Of a stretch of 37,263 bases of DNA, positions 6,863 through 15,525 are shown piece after piece. The position numbers were made by a program, and so were the translations under genes. The notes beneath the pieces were generated by a model. It had not been told where the DNA came from and did no database searches. It was given only the letters and a program-made list of their open reading frames with translations. Source of the DNA: an uncultured Acidimicrobiaceae bacterium (GTDB taxonomy: Bacteria; Actinomycetota; Acidimicrobiia; Acidimicrobiales; SZUA-35); contig CAMYLA010000034.1 of assembly GCA_947259095.1 (NCBI GenBank), positions 1 to 37,263 on the forward strand, given 5' to 3'. Position 1 is the first letter of the stretch. Every line of letters begins with the position of its first letter.

Positions 6863-8389
6863 GTGGAGCCCGAGAATCCGGCCGACCAGGCTGACGACGA
6901 GTCGACGACCGAGTCCCTGCTGCTCAGCGCTCCCCGGACCGGTTCGCCGTTCGAACCCAACCGGTTGGGGGCGATCCTCGGCCGCTCCCGGTTCGGGGCT
7001 CGAGTGGGTCGACTGCGCCAGGGCTCGCCCGCCCCGACAACGCCCGTCGAGGATCTCGTCGAGCCGGATCCAGAACCAGCGAGTGGACCGGGTCCGCACG
7101 TCGATGCCGGTGCCCGGCCGGAGGCACCAGCCCGGCCGGAGGCACCAGCCCGGCCGGGGGCACCAGCTTGGTCGGTCGACGCACCGGTCGCCGCCGCTGC
7201 CGCCGAAACGGTCGAGGCGGCGATACCGGATCGTCTCCGCGAGGTGGTGCCGCCGCCGGGTGTCGCCGTCGAGTCTGCGGTCCGTGTCGGCTCCGAAACT
7301 GAAACCGCTGAGACCGAGAGGGTCCATGTCGCCGACGTCGCCGACGTTGTCACCGTCTCAGACGAGGTGGACGTTGCAGCCGATGTGATCGAAGAACCCC
7401 GGGTCGAACCGGTTGTGTCCGATGTGGAGCCGGCCATGCCCGGCGTCGAACCGATGGAACCGACGCTCGAACCTGTCGAAGCGGCCGAGGATCGGCAGGT
7501 CGATCTCCCATCGTCGGCTGGCGACCTCCCGGATCTGGCACCGGCGACGCTGGCTGCACCGGTTGCCACCCAACGCACGACCCCGGCCGACCCGACAGCC
7601 TTTCGTCCTGACCAGTCGATTCCGGTCGACGTTCCGGAACTCCATCTCGACCGGCCTTCCTCGGCCGACGCCCTACGGGTGGGTGCCGAGATATCGATCG
7701 TCACCACCCCCGATTCCGACGATGTTGCGCCCCCGGAAGCGGATTCCGACGGTGCCGCCGAGCCCGCCGGTCCGGCCGACGATGTTGAACCCGCTGCGGA
7801 GGTCGAGGACACCGGGCCTGCTGCCGAGGCCGACGGTGTTCAACCTGCTGCGGCCGCCGCGCACGCTGAGCCGGACCTCGGAGATGATCTGGTCACGGCG
7901 CTGCCGGACGATGAGACGGCGGACCCCGATCCGGGCACGCTCGGGCCGACCTCCAACGATCAGGCGGCCGATCCCCCGGAGCTGCTCGTCACCGGGTCGA
8001 CGTTCGTCCTACGTGGGCCGCCGGCCCCGGCAGAGACCAGCGCCGACGCCGATGCCGATCCGGCCCTGGCGAGCCCCCAGCCGACCGACGCCAACGCCGA
8101 CGATGCAGCCGATGCCGATGATGCAGCCGACGCCGATGATGCAGCCGACGCCGAGGGCGACCTTGGCGGCATCGACCGGCTCGACGTTGCCGGCGCGGCG
8201 AACGACCTCGAGTCGCCTCCCGACGAGATGGACGGGCTGCCGACCCTCGATGACCTCAGGGTGATGGCGGCCGATCTCGACGACGTCGATGCGGTGCTGG
8301 CCCGCCTCGACGCCGACCCCGATGGCACGGGGGAACCGGCCGGGTCGACGGCGGCCCCCGGAACCCGACACCTGGCATCGGCCGACTGA
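6863..8389 (+). CDS. Long acidic, disordered protein of unknown function
   Basis: The product has 508 residues and starts at GTG 6863. It has no recognised domain and is dominated by Ala, Asp, Glu, Pro and Val, with very few aromatic residues. A slightly basic patch near residues 30-55 (RLGAILGRSRFGARVGRLRQ) is the only positively charged part. Two runs of three 18-nt repeats encode RPEAPA-type and DDAADA-type units. A helical, Leu-rich segment near the C-terminus (MAADLDDVDAVLARLDAD) could mediate binding. Strong GC bias at third codon positions supports true coding. It follows the lipoprotein gene closely. No membrane segment or signal peptide is seen, so it is probably cytoplasmic. Confidence 0.6.
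   Translation: MEPENPADQADDESTTESLLLSAPRTGSPFEPNRLGAILGRSRFGARVGRLRQGSPAPTTPVEDLVEPDPEPASGPGPHVDAGARPEAPARPEAPARPGAPAWSVDAPVAAAAAETVEAAIPDRLREVVPPPGVAVESAVRVGSETETAETERVHVADVADVVTVSDEVDVAADVIEEPRVEPVVSDVEPAMPGVEPMEPTLEPVEAAEDRQVDLPSSAGDLPDLAPATLAAPVATQRTTPADPTAFRPDQSIPVDVPELHLDRPSSADALRVGAEISIVTTPDSDDVAPPEADSDGAAEPAGPADDVEPAAEVEDTGPAAEADGVQPAAAAAHAEPDLGDDLVTALPDDETADPDPGTLGPTSNDQAADPPELLVTGSTFVLRGPPAPAETSADADADPALASPQPTDANADDAADADDAADADDAADAEGDLGGIDRLDVAGAANDLESPPDEMDGLPTLDDLRVMAADLDDVDAVLARLDADPDGTGEPAGSTAAPGTRHLASAD
7112..7165. repeat. Three 18-nt tandem repeats inside the disordered-protein gene
   Basis: The unit GCCCGGCCGGAGGCACCA occurs three times in a row, the third with one change, and encodes ARPEAP/ARPGAP. 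Near-identity at the DNA level suggests recent slippage. Confidence 0.8.
8102..8155. repeat. Three 18-nt tandem repeats encoding DDAADA units
   Basis: The unit GATGCAGCCGACGCCGAT occurs three times in a row with single-base differences, and encodes alternating Asp/Ala. It lies in the acidic C-terminal third of the disordered protein. Confidence 0.8.
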
Positions 8390-8426
8390 TCCCGACCCTG
8401 AACGCTCGGTCTTGCGAGCGCTCGGC

Positions 8427-9092
8427 TCAGACGCCGTCCTTGGCCATCAGGTACCCCCGGGCTCGCTCGGTTCTCGGGTAGCGGTTGACCAGATCCCAGA
8501 AAGCCGGGCCATGATCGGCCTGGACCAGGTGGGCCAGTTCATGGACGATTACGTAGTCGACCACCCAGCCGGGGAAGCCGGCCATGCGGTCCGAGAGCCG
8601 GATCGAGCGGTCGACGGGGGTGCAGGAACCCCACTGCCGCCTCTGGTTCGAGACCCACCGGATCGACGTTGGCTCCGGAAGGCCGTGACGCGCCGCCAAC
8701 CGGCCGGCCCGGTGCTCGAGATCGACCATCGCCGCCGCTCGGGATCGCTCGAACTTGGAGCGAAAGTGATCGACGAAGTGCCGCTCCTCCTTCTGCGAGC
8801 AGCCGGCGGGGATCCGGATCTCCAGCACCGAACCGACGAGCTGAGCCTGGGCCGTCTTCCGTCGACGTTTGCTCCTGATGACCTCGACGTGGAGCGGCGA
8901 GGGTTGGTTGCAGGGCTCGCCGGCGACGGGCTCGCTGTCGCCGATCGCCTGGCCCGACATCGCCTTGCCGGCGACGGTCGGCTGCTTCGGCGACGGCTCC
9001 CGGGCCGCCGAGGGGGCGGTGGCTGGCTCGGATCGGGTCGGTGGTTCGAGCAGATCGTAGAGGCTGAGCTGACCGGCGATCCCGGTCGTCAT
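8427..9092 (-). CDS. YgjP-like zinc metallopeptidase
   Basis: The 221-residue product carries a C-terminal YgjP/WLM-type metallopeptidase domain (formerly DUF45). The zinc motif is HELAH, followed by the third ligand region HGPAFW. The family signature RWGSCT is present here as RQWGSCT, with WVVDYVIVHELAHL. The N-terminal 70 residues are Pro/Ala-rich and variable. The start at 9092 is chosen because its ATG overlaps the stop of the upstream phosphatase gene (ATGA), so the two are translationally coupled. A longer frame upstream exists but would lie wholly within that gene. The substrates of this family are poorly known. Confidence 0.85.
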   Translation of the reverse strand: MTTGIAGQLSLYDLLEPPTRSEPATAPSAAREPSPKQPTVAGKAMSGQAIGDSEPVAGEPCNQPSPLHVEVIRSKRRRKTAQAQLVGSVLEIRIPAGCSQKEERHFVDHFRSKFERSRAAAMVDLEHRAGRLAARHGLPEPTSIRWVSNQRRQWGSCTPVDRSIRLSDRMAGFPGWVVDYVIVHELAHLVQADHGPAFWDLVNRYPRTERARGYLMAKDGV

Positions 9093-9709
9093 ATCCGGTT
9101 GCTCCCGCCCCCGGTCTTCATGTCGGCGGGGATCAACTCCAGACGTTCGCCGCCGATCATGCCACCGTCGCCCGATCGGACCACCCGCCCGTGCAGGTTG
9201 GGGATCCGCGATTCGTTGACCCTCAGCTCCTTTTCCAGGGCGATGATCACCCCGCCGTGGCACACCACCAGCGACGTGCCCCCATCGAATGTCGCTGCCA
9301 CCAACGCCATGGCCCCCATCACCCGGGGAATGAACACTTCGTCGGGTTCCCAACCGCTTGGCCGCTGCTCTCCGTCGACCCAGCCGGGCCATTTCTCGTC
9401 GATCTCGATTCTGGTCAATCCCGACCACTCGCCGGCCGAGCGCTCCTGCAGCCCGTCCACCAGCTGAACCGGGCCGACCCCGATGATGGCCGCGATGATC
9501 GATGCCGTTTCGGCGGCCCGCAGCTGGGGCGACGACACGATCACATCGACGTTGCCGATCGACTTTGCCGCCTCACCTGCCTGCTGGCGGCCGAACTCCG
9601 AGAGCGGCGGGTCGGCCTGGCCCTGCCACCGATGCTCCTCGTTCCAGGTCGACTGGCCGTGACGGATCACCAACATTTCGGCTCCGTTGGGTGTTGCCGT
9701 TCCGCTCAT
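9089..9709 (-). CDS. Histidine phosphatase (phosphoglycerate mutase-like)
   Basis: The 206-residue protein belongs to the histidine phosphatase superfamily. The catalytic RHG motif is in MLVIRHGQSTWN. The second arginine and acid are in the SSPQLRAAETA and ERSAGEW regions, and the second catalytic His is in VVCHGGVI. Family members remove phosphate from sugars, phosphoglycerate or other small molecules through a phospho-histidine; the substrate here is unknown. The ATG at 9709 has a GGAGA site; longer N-terminal extensions are possible but unconvincing. The gene is coupled to the YgjP-like peptidase gene downstream. Confidence 0.88.
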   Translation of the reverse strand: MSGTATPNGAEMLVIRHGQSTWNEEHRWQGQADPPLSEFGRQQAGEAAKSIGNVDVIVSSPQLRAAETASIIAAIIGVGPVQLVDGLQERSAGEWSGLTRIEIDEKWPGWVDGEQRPSGWEPDEVFIPRVMGAMALVAATFDGGTSLVVCHGGVIIALEKELRVNESRIPNLHGRVVRSGDGGMIGGERLELIPADMKTGGGSNRI

Positions 9710-9846
9710 CGAGTCTCCATGTTTTGACAGGCCCAACACTACTGGCCGCCGTCGACCACGAGTGTGACACCGCCTTGCCACCTTTTCGGCCACCATTGTC
9801 AGCCGAAGGCCCTAACCGCCGCCAACCGGCGCCCGCTGGCCGCCGC

Positions 9847-11355
9847 TCAATCGGCGCCGTCGGCATCGATGTCGCGGGCGTCGCTGACGTCGTTGCGGTC
9901 GTCGGGGTCAAGGCCATCACCGGCGTCGTCGGCGTCGTCGAGATAACGAAGCGCACTGGTGGCTGCCAGGTGGCCGGACATGCCGTGCACCCCACCGCCG
10001 GGGGTGGCGCTTGCCGAACCGATGAAGAACCGGTCGACCGCGGTCTGGTAAGGATCGATACGGGCCACCGGCCGGAAGATCGAACGAAGGTTGGCGTAGC
10101 TGCCGCCGCCGACGTCGCCGCCGATGAGGTTGGGATTGTCGCGTTCCAGGTCGGCGGGCAGGGACACCCGACGGCTGATGACGGTGTCACCGAATCCCGG
10201 TGCGAACCGTTCGATCTGAGCTTCGATGGTGGAGCTGACATCGATCGTCGATCCGTTCGGGACGTGGCAATACGCCCAGACGGTGTGTTTGCCCTCGGGC
10301 GCCCTGGTCGGATCGAACAGCGACTGCTGAGCCAGCAGCACGAATGGCCGTCGGGCATGGTGGCCGTCGGCCACGGTGGCCTCGGCCTCCACCAACTCCT
10401 CCATGGTGCCGCCGACATGGACCGTTCCCGCCATCGACACATCGTGGTTGGTCCATGGGATCGGTTCGTCGGTGGCGAAATCGACCTTGCACACCCCGGG
10501 GCCGAATTTGAACCGTCGGAGCCGGCGCCGGGCCGAGGTGGAGAATGCCCCGCCGCCGATCGACGCCACTTGCCGGGGCGACAGAGCGAACACCACCGCA
10601 TCGGCAGCCGGCAGATCTCGCAGAGAGGCGACCGGATGGTCGGTGATGATGTCGCCCCCCAGACCCCGGAGCACCGCAGCCAGCACCCGCACGATCTCCG
10701 CCGCCCCGCCTTTCGGAAACGGCCAGCCGACGGCATGGACGGCCGAGCCGAGCAGGAAGCCGAACCCGGCGGTGAACGGTTTTGTCAACGGGAGCACCGA
10801 ATGGGCGGCGTGGCCGGCAAACAGGGCCCGGGCATGGTCGGTGTCGAACCGCCTGGCCATCAGGGTGGCCGGGGCCAACAGCTGTGGCCCGACCCGCAGT
10901 GCGGTCAGCGGGGTTCGCAACGTCCGGACCGGCGGCTGCATGGTGAAGGAGACCAGCTCGTCGAATCGTTCGACCAGCGGCCCGAACATCGAGCGATAGG
11001 TCTTGGCGTCCTCGCCCAACCCGGACGCGGTGCGGTTCAGGTCGTTCCACGCCACCGCGGCGGTGCCATCGTCGAGGGGGTGGGCCACGCCGGCCGGCGG
11101 TTTGACCCATTCGAGACCGTGGTCCGACCAGGGGATGGTCCTCATGAACGGGGAGGCCAGTGCCAACGGGTGAATGGCCGAGCCGACGTCGTGAACGAAG
11201 CCCTCCTCGGTAAGCTCGGCCGAGCGGCAGGCCCCACCGATTTCCGACCCCGCCTCCAGGACCACGGTGGAGCGGCCGGCCCTCGCTGCGGTGATGGCGG
11301 CGGCCAGCCCGTTCGGCCCCGATCCAACGACGACCACATCGTAGTGAGCGAGCAT
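9847..11355 (-). CDS. Phytoene-desaturase-like FAD oxidoreductase
   Basis: This 502-residue flavoprotein resembles the phytoene desaturase/PYROXD2 family. A Rossmann FAD motif starts at residue 6 (VVVVGSGPNGLAAAI), with the second-strand acid in LEAGSEIGG. A C-terminal FAD-binding region contains GSASATPGGGVHGMSGH, typical of the family. Members catalyse desaturation or oxidation of hydrophobic substrates; no carotenoid genes lie nearby, so the substrate is open. The C-terminal tail is rich in Asp. The ATG at 11355 places the Rossmann motif at the usual distance from the N-terminus. The gene is divergent from moaD. Confidence 0.85.
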   Translation of the reverse strand: MLAHYDVVVVGSGPNGLAAAITAARAGRSTVVLEAGSEIGGACRSAELTEEGFVHDVGSAIHPLALASPFMRTIPWSDHGLEWVKPPAGVAHPLDDGTAAVAWNDLNRTASGLGEDAKTYRSMFGPLVERFDELVSFTMQPPVRTLRTPLTALRVGPQLLAPATLMARRFDTDHARALFAGHAAHSVLPLTKPFTAGFGFLLGSAVHAVGWPFPKGGAAEIVRVLAAVLRGLGGDIITDHPVASLRDLPAADAVVFALSPRQVASIGGGAFSTSARRRLRRFKFGPGVCKVDFATDEPIPWTNHDVSMAGTVHVGGTMEELVEAEATVADGHHARRPFVLLAQQSLFDPTRAPEGKHTVWAYCHVPNGSTIDVSSTIEAQIERFAPGFGDTVISRRVSLPADLERDNPNLIGGDVGGGSYANLRSIFRPVARIDPYQTAVDRFFIGSASATPGGGVHGMSGHLAATSALRYLDDADDAGDGLDPDDRNDVSDARDIDADGAD

Positions 11356-11425
11356 CACGGACCTACCAAGATTCTGGGGAACGAAGCTGGGACACGATGG
11401 TGAGAGTAGTGGCCACCGTGGCACA

Positions 11426-11671
11426 ATGGACGCCGTGATAACGCTCCGTCTCTTCGCCCAGGCCCGAGAATCGGCCGGCACCAAGAGCGTCGGGGTCGAG
11501 GGCGAGACCGTCGGCGATGTGCTCGATGAGGCGGTTCACCGCTTCGGAGACCCGTTCGCGGCCGTGTTGGCCGGGAGCAAGGTCTGGTTGAACGGTTCAC
11601 CGGCCGAACGAGCCGACATTGTCGGCGAAGGCGACGAGGTCGCGGTGCTGCCCCCGGTCTCGGGTGGCTGA
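11426..11671 (+). CDS. moaD: MoaD/ThiS-type sulfur carrier (molybdopterin synthase small subunit)
   Basis: The 81-residue protein has the ubiquitin-like MoaD fold and ends in the Gly-Gly needed for thiocarboxylation (LPPVSGG). The core ITLRLFAQARESAG and the DEVAVLPPVSGG end match MoaD. It would supply sulfur to molybdopterin synthase. No other molybdenum-cofactor gene is in view, so a ThiS-like role in another pathway cannot be excluded. The GTG at 11435 may be the real start; CACAAT upstream could then be the -10 of a leaderless transcript. The downstream membrane-protein gene starts 7 nt after the stop, suggesting an operon. Confidence 0.82.
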   Translation: MDAVITLRLFAQARESAGTKSVGVEGETVGDVLDEAVHRFGDPFAAVLAGSKVWLNGSPAERADIVGEGDEVAVLPPVSGG

Positions 11672-11678
11672 ACGACTC

Positions 11679-12572
11679 ATGTCTGCGGCATACAGCGGGC
11701 GACATCCCGAACAGCGGCCCAATCGTCGAACCAAGCGGCAGACCAACACCATGCGGCGGGCCCAAGCCCGGCACGCAAGGTGGGCCAACAACCGGCTGGC
11801 CGTGCCCTACCCCACCGACGGCCCGAAGATCACCTTCGGGGTGCTGTGGTTCGCCATGCTGATCGGGGCGGTCCTCCTCGGATCGTATTTCGACGATCCG
11901 GCCATCGCCTCGGTTGCCGTCGCCGGCGTTGCCGCCCCGGTGGGCGGTCTGGCCGGGCTCCAGACGGGCAATGCCTGGTTTCCGAACCTGCCGGCAACCC
12001 GGGCGTGGACCGCGGCCGCGGCCTACCTCACCGGGCTCGCCGGTTTTTACGGCCCCTGGGGCGTCGTCGTCGGGATCGCCCTCGGTGTGATCGTGCTGCT
12101 GTTCTACCTCGTGTCGTACCGGGGTCATCGCCGCAGTGCCTCGCAGCTGTTCGACGTACTGTTCCGCTCGGCCATCCCCGTCGGCATCGCCGTCGCCTCA
12201 CTGTCGGCGCTCGCTTCGGTCGGGATCGGAGCCCAGGTCAGCCTGATCCTGCTGGTCAGCGCCTATGAGGCCGGTGATTTCATCGTCGGCTCCGGTGCGG
12301 CCAACGCATTCGAGGGGCCGCTGGCCGGGATGGTGGCCATGGGAGCGGTCACGTTCCTGTTGTTCCTGGTGCAACCGGCACCGTTCGACTCGAGCTCGAT
12401 CCTGCTGTTCGCCTTGCTGGCCGCCATCTGCTGCCCGCTTGGTCAGATCCTGGCCTCCGGCCTGCTCCCTCGGGGCAACGCCTGGGCCCCGGCCCTGCGC
12501 CGCCTGGATTCGTACCTGTTGGCGGCTCCGATCTGGTTGCTCCTGATCCTGCAGGTTCCCGGCCTGAGCTGA
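11679..12572 (+). CDS. CdsA-like polytopic membrane protein
   Basis: The 297-residue product has a basic N-terminal region of about 45 residues, then about seven or eight membrane segments. Near the C-terminal third is YEAGDFIVGSGAANAFEGP, which resembles the conserved (D/Y)xGDFxxG...EGPxaG region of phosphatidate cytidylyltransferase-like proteins. It may handle activated lipid head groups in the plasma membrane, but only this motif supports the link. The ATG at 11679 is favoured because it starts after the moaD stop and precedes the basic cytosolic part. Actinobacterial CdsA usually has a clearer signature, so this may be a divergent paralogue. Confidence 0.6.
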   Translation: MSAAYSGRHPEQRPNRRTKRQTNTMRRAQARHARWANNRLAVPYPTDGPKITFGVLWFAMLIGAVLLGSYFDDPAIASVAVAGVAAPVGGLAGLQTGNAWFPNLPATRAWTAAAAYLTGLAGFYGPWGVVVGIALGVIVLLFYLVSYRGHRRSASQLFDVLFRSAIPVGIAVASLSALASVGIGAQVSLILLVSAYEAGDFIVGSGAANAFEGPLAGMVAMGAVTFLLFLVQPAPFDSSSILLFALLAAICCPLGQILASGLLPRGNAWAPALRRLDSYLLAAPIWLLLILQVPGLS

Positions 12573-12655
12573 CCCGATCCCGTGCCCCAGCCACCTCGGT
12601 GCGGTCTCCGGGGGCGTCCGGGTTTCAGGCCGTCGCCGGTACTACCCTTGGCCCG

Positions 12656-13294
12656 GTGCACGCCGACCTGCAACGCCTCCTCGCCGACGATCTGCTGTCC
12701 GATTTCGCCTCGAAACCGATCGAACGGCTTCGCTCCCTGCGAGTCCAGCTCAACGAGGCCGAGGCCGACGTGTCGTTCGTCCGCCGGGTCACCCAGGGCC
12801 GACTCGACATCGTCGGCCACGAGGTCGAGCGCCGGGCCGGGGGCGGCTCACCGGCGAGCGACAACCCCTCGGAGGACCCATCGGCCCGATCGACCGATGC
12901 CGGATCGTCGGCCGGTGGTGCCGGAGCCGACGACCCGTCCGGGGTGCTGTTCGACATGCCGGACATCCTCACCGATCCCGACCCCGACGGCGGATCCGGA
13001 GCCGGGCCCCGAAGCGCCGGAGCGGTCGGCCGAGCCGTTGCGGTGCTCGATCCGGGCCGCATCGCCCTGGCCATGGTCCAAACGCTGGACGGGATCGCCT
13101 CGCCGTCCCAATTGTCTGGCATCCAGGCTGTACACCGGGCCGACCTGGCAGACCTGTTCGACGCCCTCCGGGAGTTCGAGCTGGAACTGTCCTCGATACG
13201 GCGGCCGCTCCACGACCGGATCGACACCATCCAGGACGAGATCGCCCGCCGCTACCGAGACGGCGAGGCCTCGGTCGACTCCCTGCTCCGGTAG
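12656..13294 (+). CDS. RsiG-like predicted c-di-GMP-binding anti-sigma factor
   Basis: The 212-residue protein has two long charged helices separated by a disordered, acidic linker (about residues 61-125). Helix one carries E36, S40, R43, Q47 and D51, an exact E(X)3S(X)2R(X)3Q(X)3D motif. Helix two carries E175, S179, R182, H186 and D190, the same spacing with His for Gln. In Streptomyces RsiG, two such motifs in an antiparallel coiled coil bind a c-di-GMP dimer and hold sigma factor WhiG inactive. I infer the same role here; WhiG is not in the window. The GTG at 12656 puts helix one near the N-terminus; an upstream GTG at 12599 is less likely. The XRE gene follows 48 nt downstream. Confidence 0.75.
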   Translation: MHADLQRLLADDLLSDFASKPIERLRSLRVQLNEAEADVSFVRRVTQGRLDIVGHEVERRAGGGSPASDNPSEDPSARSTDAGSSAGGAGADDPSGVLFDMPDILTDPDPDGGSGAGPRSAGAVGRAVAVLDPGRIALAMVQTLDGIASPSQLSGIQAVHRADLADLFDALREFELELSSIRRPLHDRIDTIQDEIARRYRDGEASVDSLLR

Positions 13295-13342
13295 TCGCAG
13301 GTCGGTGCTGCGACCGGTTTTTTGCCGTTGTAGGGTCAAGTG

Positions 13343-13744
13343 ATGGCAGACGCCCCGCCCGACATCGGCGCCTTCATCAGGGAACAGCGCCAGCTGGCCG
13401 AGTTGTCACTGCGCCGACTGGCCGACAAGGCGGGCGTGTCAAACCCCTACCTGAGCCAGATCGAGCGGGGGCTCCGCAAACCGTCGGCCGAGATCCTGCA
13501 ACAATTGGCCAAGGCCCTCGAGGTCTCGGCCGAGACCATGTACGTCCAAGCCGGCATGCTCGACGCCGAGAAGGCCCAGGAGCACTCGGGCCTGGAGTCG
13601 GCCATACGGCGGGCCCAGGAGCTGACCGAGGAGCAGCGGAAGGCCCTGCTGGCGGTCTATCGGTCGTTCGTCGGGACCAACGAAACGGTCGAGGCCGGGG
13701 TGAAGTCGGCGCCGAACCGGAACCGGCCCGGCCGCGGCCAGTAG
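13343..13744 (+). CDS. XRE-family regulator, Rv0474 type
   Basis: This 133-residue cytoplasmic DNA-binding protein has an N-terminal helix-turn-helix (about residues 8-66). The recognition part is GVSNPYLSQIERGLRKPS, as in the conserved actinobacterial regulators related to Mycobacterium tuberculosis Rv0474. The C-terminal part is helical (SAIRRAQELTEEQRKALL) and may mediate dimerisation. Start codons GTG 13340 and ATG 13343 overlap; TAGGGT about ten bases upstream could be the -10 of a leaderless transcript. It lies between the RsiG-like gene and mshA in the same direction. Its targets are unknown. Confidence 0.88.
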   Translation: MADAPPDIGAFIREQRQLAELSLRRLADKAGVSNPYLSQIERGLRKPSAEILQQLAKALEVSAETMYVQAGMLDAEKAQEHSGLESAIRRAQELTEEQRKALLAVYRSFVGTNETVEAGVKSAPNRNRPGRGQ

Positions 13745-13779
13745 GGGCAATCGGCGGCCGACAATCTACAGTTGATCCG

Positions 13780-14991
13780 GTGATACGTCGGGCTGCGATA
13801 CTCTCGCTGCACACGTCGCCGCTGGCCCAACCGGGCACGGGCGACGGTGGCGGAATGAACGTCTACGTTCGGGAACTTGTCTCGGCGCTGGCCCAGGCCG
13901 GTGTTGTCTGTCGCGTCTATGTCCGGCGATGGGCCGACGATCTGCCGGAACGGGTGGTGGTCGAGCCCGGGTTCGACGTGGTCCACGTCGCCGCCGGCCC
14001 CAGCGATCTGCCCAAGGAGGACCTGGCGCTCCACGTCGAGGACTTCGCAGACCAGGTGGCCAAGGATCTGGAGGAGTTCCAGCCGGACGTCATCCACGCC
14101 AACTACTGGCTCTCCGGGGTCGCAGGGCGGTTGTTGAAGCAGCGCTTCCAGCTGCCGCTGCTCACCACGTTCCACACCCTGGCCAGGGTCAAGGCGGAGT
14201 CCGGCGACAGGGAACCGGAATCGCGGGCCAGGGCCGAGGCCGAGGTGATGGCCTGTGCCGATGCGGTGCTGGCAAACGCCACCGCCGAGGCCGAGCAGCT
14301 GATCGAGTACTACGACGCAGACCCGACCAGGATCGAGATCGTGCCCCCCGGGGTCGACCACGCCCTGTTCTCGCCCGGCAACCAGGCCGGGGCCCGGTGG
14401 GCGCTGGAGACAAACGACGACCCGCTGCTGGTGTTCATCGGCCGTATCCAACCGCTCAAGGGGGTCGACATCGCAGTGGAGGCACTGGCCCAGGTCCAGC
14501 GGTCCGACGCCAGACTTTGGATCGTCGGTGGCGCCAGCGGCAAGGGTGGCGGCGCCGAGGTCGATCGTGTCCGGTCGCTGATCGAGGAGCTGGGGCTGGT
14601 CGAGCGGGTCCGATTCGTCCCCGCCCAGCCCCATCACCTGCTTTCCACCTACTACCGGGCGGCCGACGTCTGCCTGGTCCCCAGCCGATCCGAGTCGTTC
14701 GGTCTGGTGGCGCTGGAAGCCGCGGCCTGCGGCGTGCCAACCGTGGCCTCGGCGGTCGGTGGGCTGCTGACCCTGGTCGACCACGGCCATTCCGGTTACC
14801 TGGTGGAGGGCCGGGACCCGGCCGACTATGCGGCCTGGATCGACACCATCCTCGGCGACCCGGTGCTGGCCAGGCGGCTCTCGGTGTCGGCCGCAGCCCG
14901 GGCCAGAACCTACACCTGGTCCACCTCGGCCTCGAGGCTGCGACGGTTGTACGAGGATCTCGCATCGAGGAGCCTTGCCCCCTGTGATTGA
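13780..14991 (+). CDS. mshA: D-inositol-3-phosphate glycosyltransferase MshA
   Basis: The 403-residue GT4-family enzyme makes the first committed step of mycothiol synthesis, joining UDP-N-acetylglucosamine to 1D-myo-inositol 3-phosphate. Diagnostic parts are LSLHTSPLAQPGTGDGGGMN at the N-terminus, HANYWLSG, FIGRIQPLKGVD, and the SRSESFGLVALEAAACG donor-binding segment. Length fits the family. It starts at GTG 13780. The downstream YbjN-domain gene repeats the Rv0486-Rv0487 arrangement of mycobacteria. Mycothiol is the main low-molecular-weight thiol of Actinobacteria, which helps place the organism. Confidence 0.95.
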   Translation: MIRRAAILSLHTSPLAQPGTGDGGGMNVYVRELVSALAQAGVVCRVYVRRWADDLPERVVVEPGFDVVHVAAGPSDLPKEDLALHVEDFADQVAKDLEEFQPDVIHANYWLSGVAGRLLKQRFQLPLLTTFHTLARVKAESGDREPESRARAEAEVMACADAVLANATAEAEQLIEYYDADPTRIEIVPPGVDHALFSPGNQAGARWALETNDDPLLVFIGRIQPLKGVDIAVEALAQVQRSDARLWIVGGASGKGGGAEVDRVRSLIEELGLVERVRFVPAQPHHLLSTYYRAADVCLVPSRSESFGLVALEAAACGVPTVASAVGGLLTLVDHGHSGYLVEGRDPADYAAWIDTILGDPVLARRLSVSAAARARTYTWSTSASRLRRLYEDLASRSLAPCD

Positions 14992-15014
14992 CCGGCCAGA
15001 CATGGAGGAGTCCG

Positions 15015-15476
15015 ATGACTGATCGTCCGGCCACCGGAGACGAGCTCGATGCGTTGGAGGCCACCATCGACGCCTGGTTCCAGATCCAGGTGGCCGAGAA
15101 TCCGGTGGTGGTGACCGTGGAACGGGAAGGCTCGGAGCAGCGGCGATGGTTCGTCCGGGTCAAGGGTGAGGAGAAGGACGTGTTCACCATCCGCTACCAC
15201 CTCCGGCAACGGACGCTGCACTACGAGACGCACTTCATGCCGGCCCCGGAGGAGAACCAGGCCGAGTTGTTCGAGCACCTGCTGCGACGGAACCTGAAGA
15301 TGTACGGCGGCAGCTTCGTGATCGGTGAGGAGGACGCCGTCTTCATCCAGGGCCACCTCGACCGCAAGATGATCACCGCCGAGGAGCTCGACCGGGTGCT
15401 CGGCTCGGTCTACTCCTGGGTCGAGCAGTACTTCCGGCCGGCGCTGCGGATCGGCTTCGCCTCCCGTTTCCCGTAG
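15015..15476 (+). CDS. YbjN-domain protein next to mshA
   Basis: The 153-residue cytoplasmic protein belongs to the YbjN family, resembling the type III secretion chaperone fold. It matches the product that follows mshA in mycobacteria (Rv0487 type). Typical segments are VTVEREGSEQRRWFVRVKGEE, in which the first 20 residues cover the beta hairpin, and HETHF-like LHYETHFMPAPEEN. The ATG at 15015 follows GGAGGAG with a proper gap; it lies 23 nt after the mshA stop. Conservation of the pair suggests a role tied to mycothiol or stress, but the function is unknown. Confidence 0.85.
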   Translation: MTDRPATGDELDALEATIDAWFQIQVAENPVVVTVEREGSEQRRWFVRVKGEEKDVFTIRYHLRQRTLHYETHFMPAPEENQAELFEHLLRRNLKMYGGSFVIGEEDAVFIQGHLDRKMITAEELDRVLGSVYSWVEQYFRPALRIGFASRFP

Positions 15477-15525
15477 CCGCCCGAGCTGCTCCGCCGTCCA
15501 GCCGGCCGGCCACGTGCGCCGGGTC

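Noticed and set aside
6748..7812. Long minus-strand open frame across the disordered-protein gene
   Set aside because: It is Ser/Gly/Thr-rich, an antisense reflection of the Asp/Ala-rich plus-strand gene, with no start signal or motif.
9502..11403. Long plus-strand open frame opposite the flavoprotein
   Set aside because: It lies antisense to two genes with clear motifs and shows Gly/Arg/His-rich composition typical of high-GC shadow frames.
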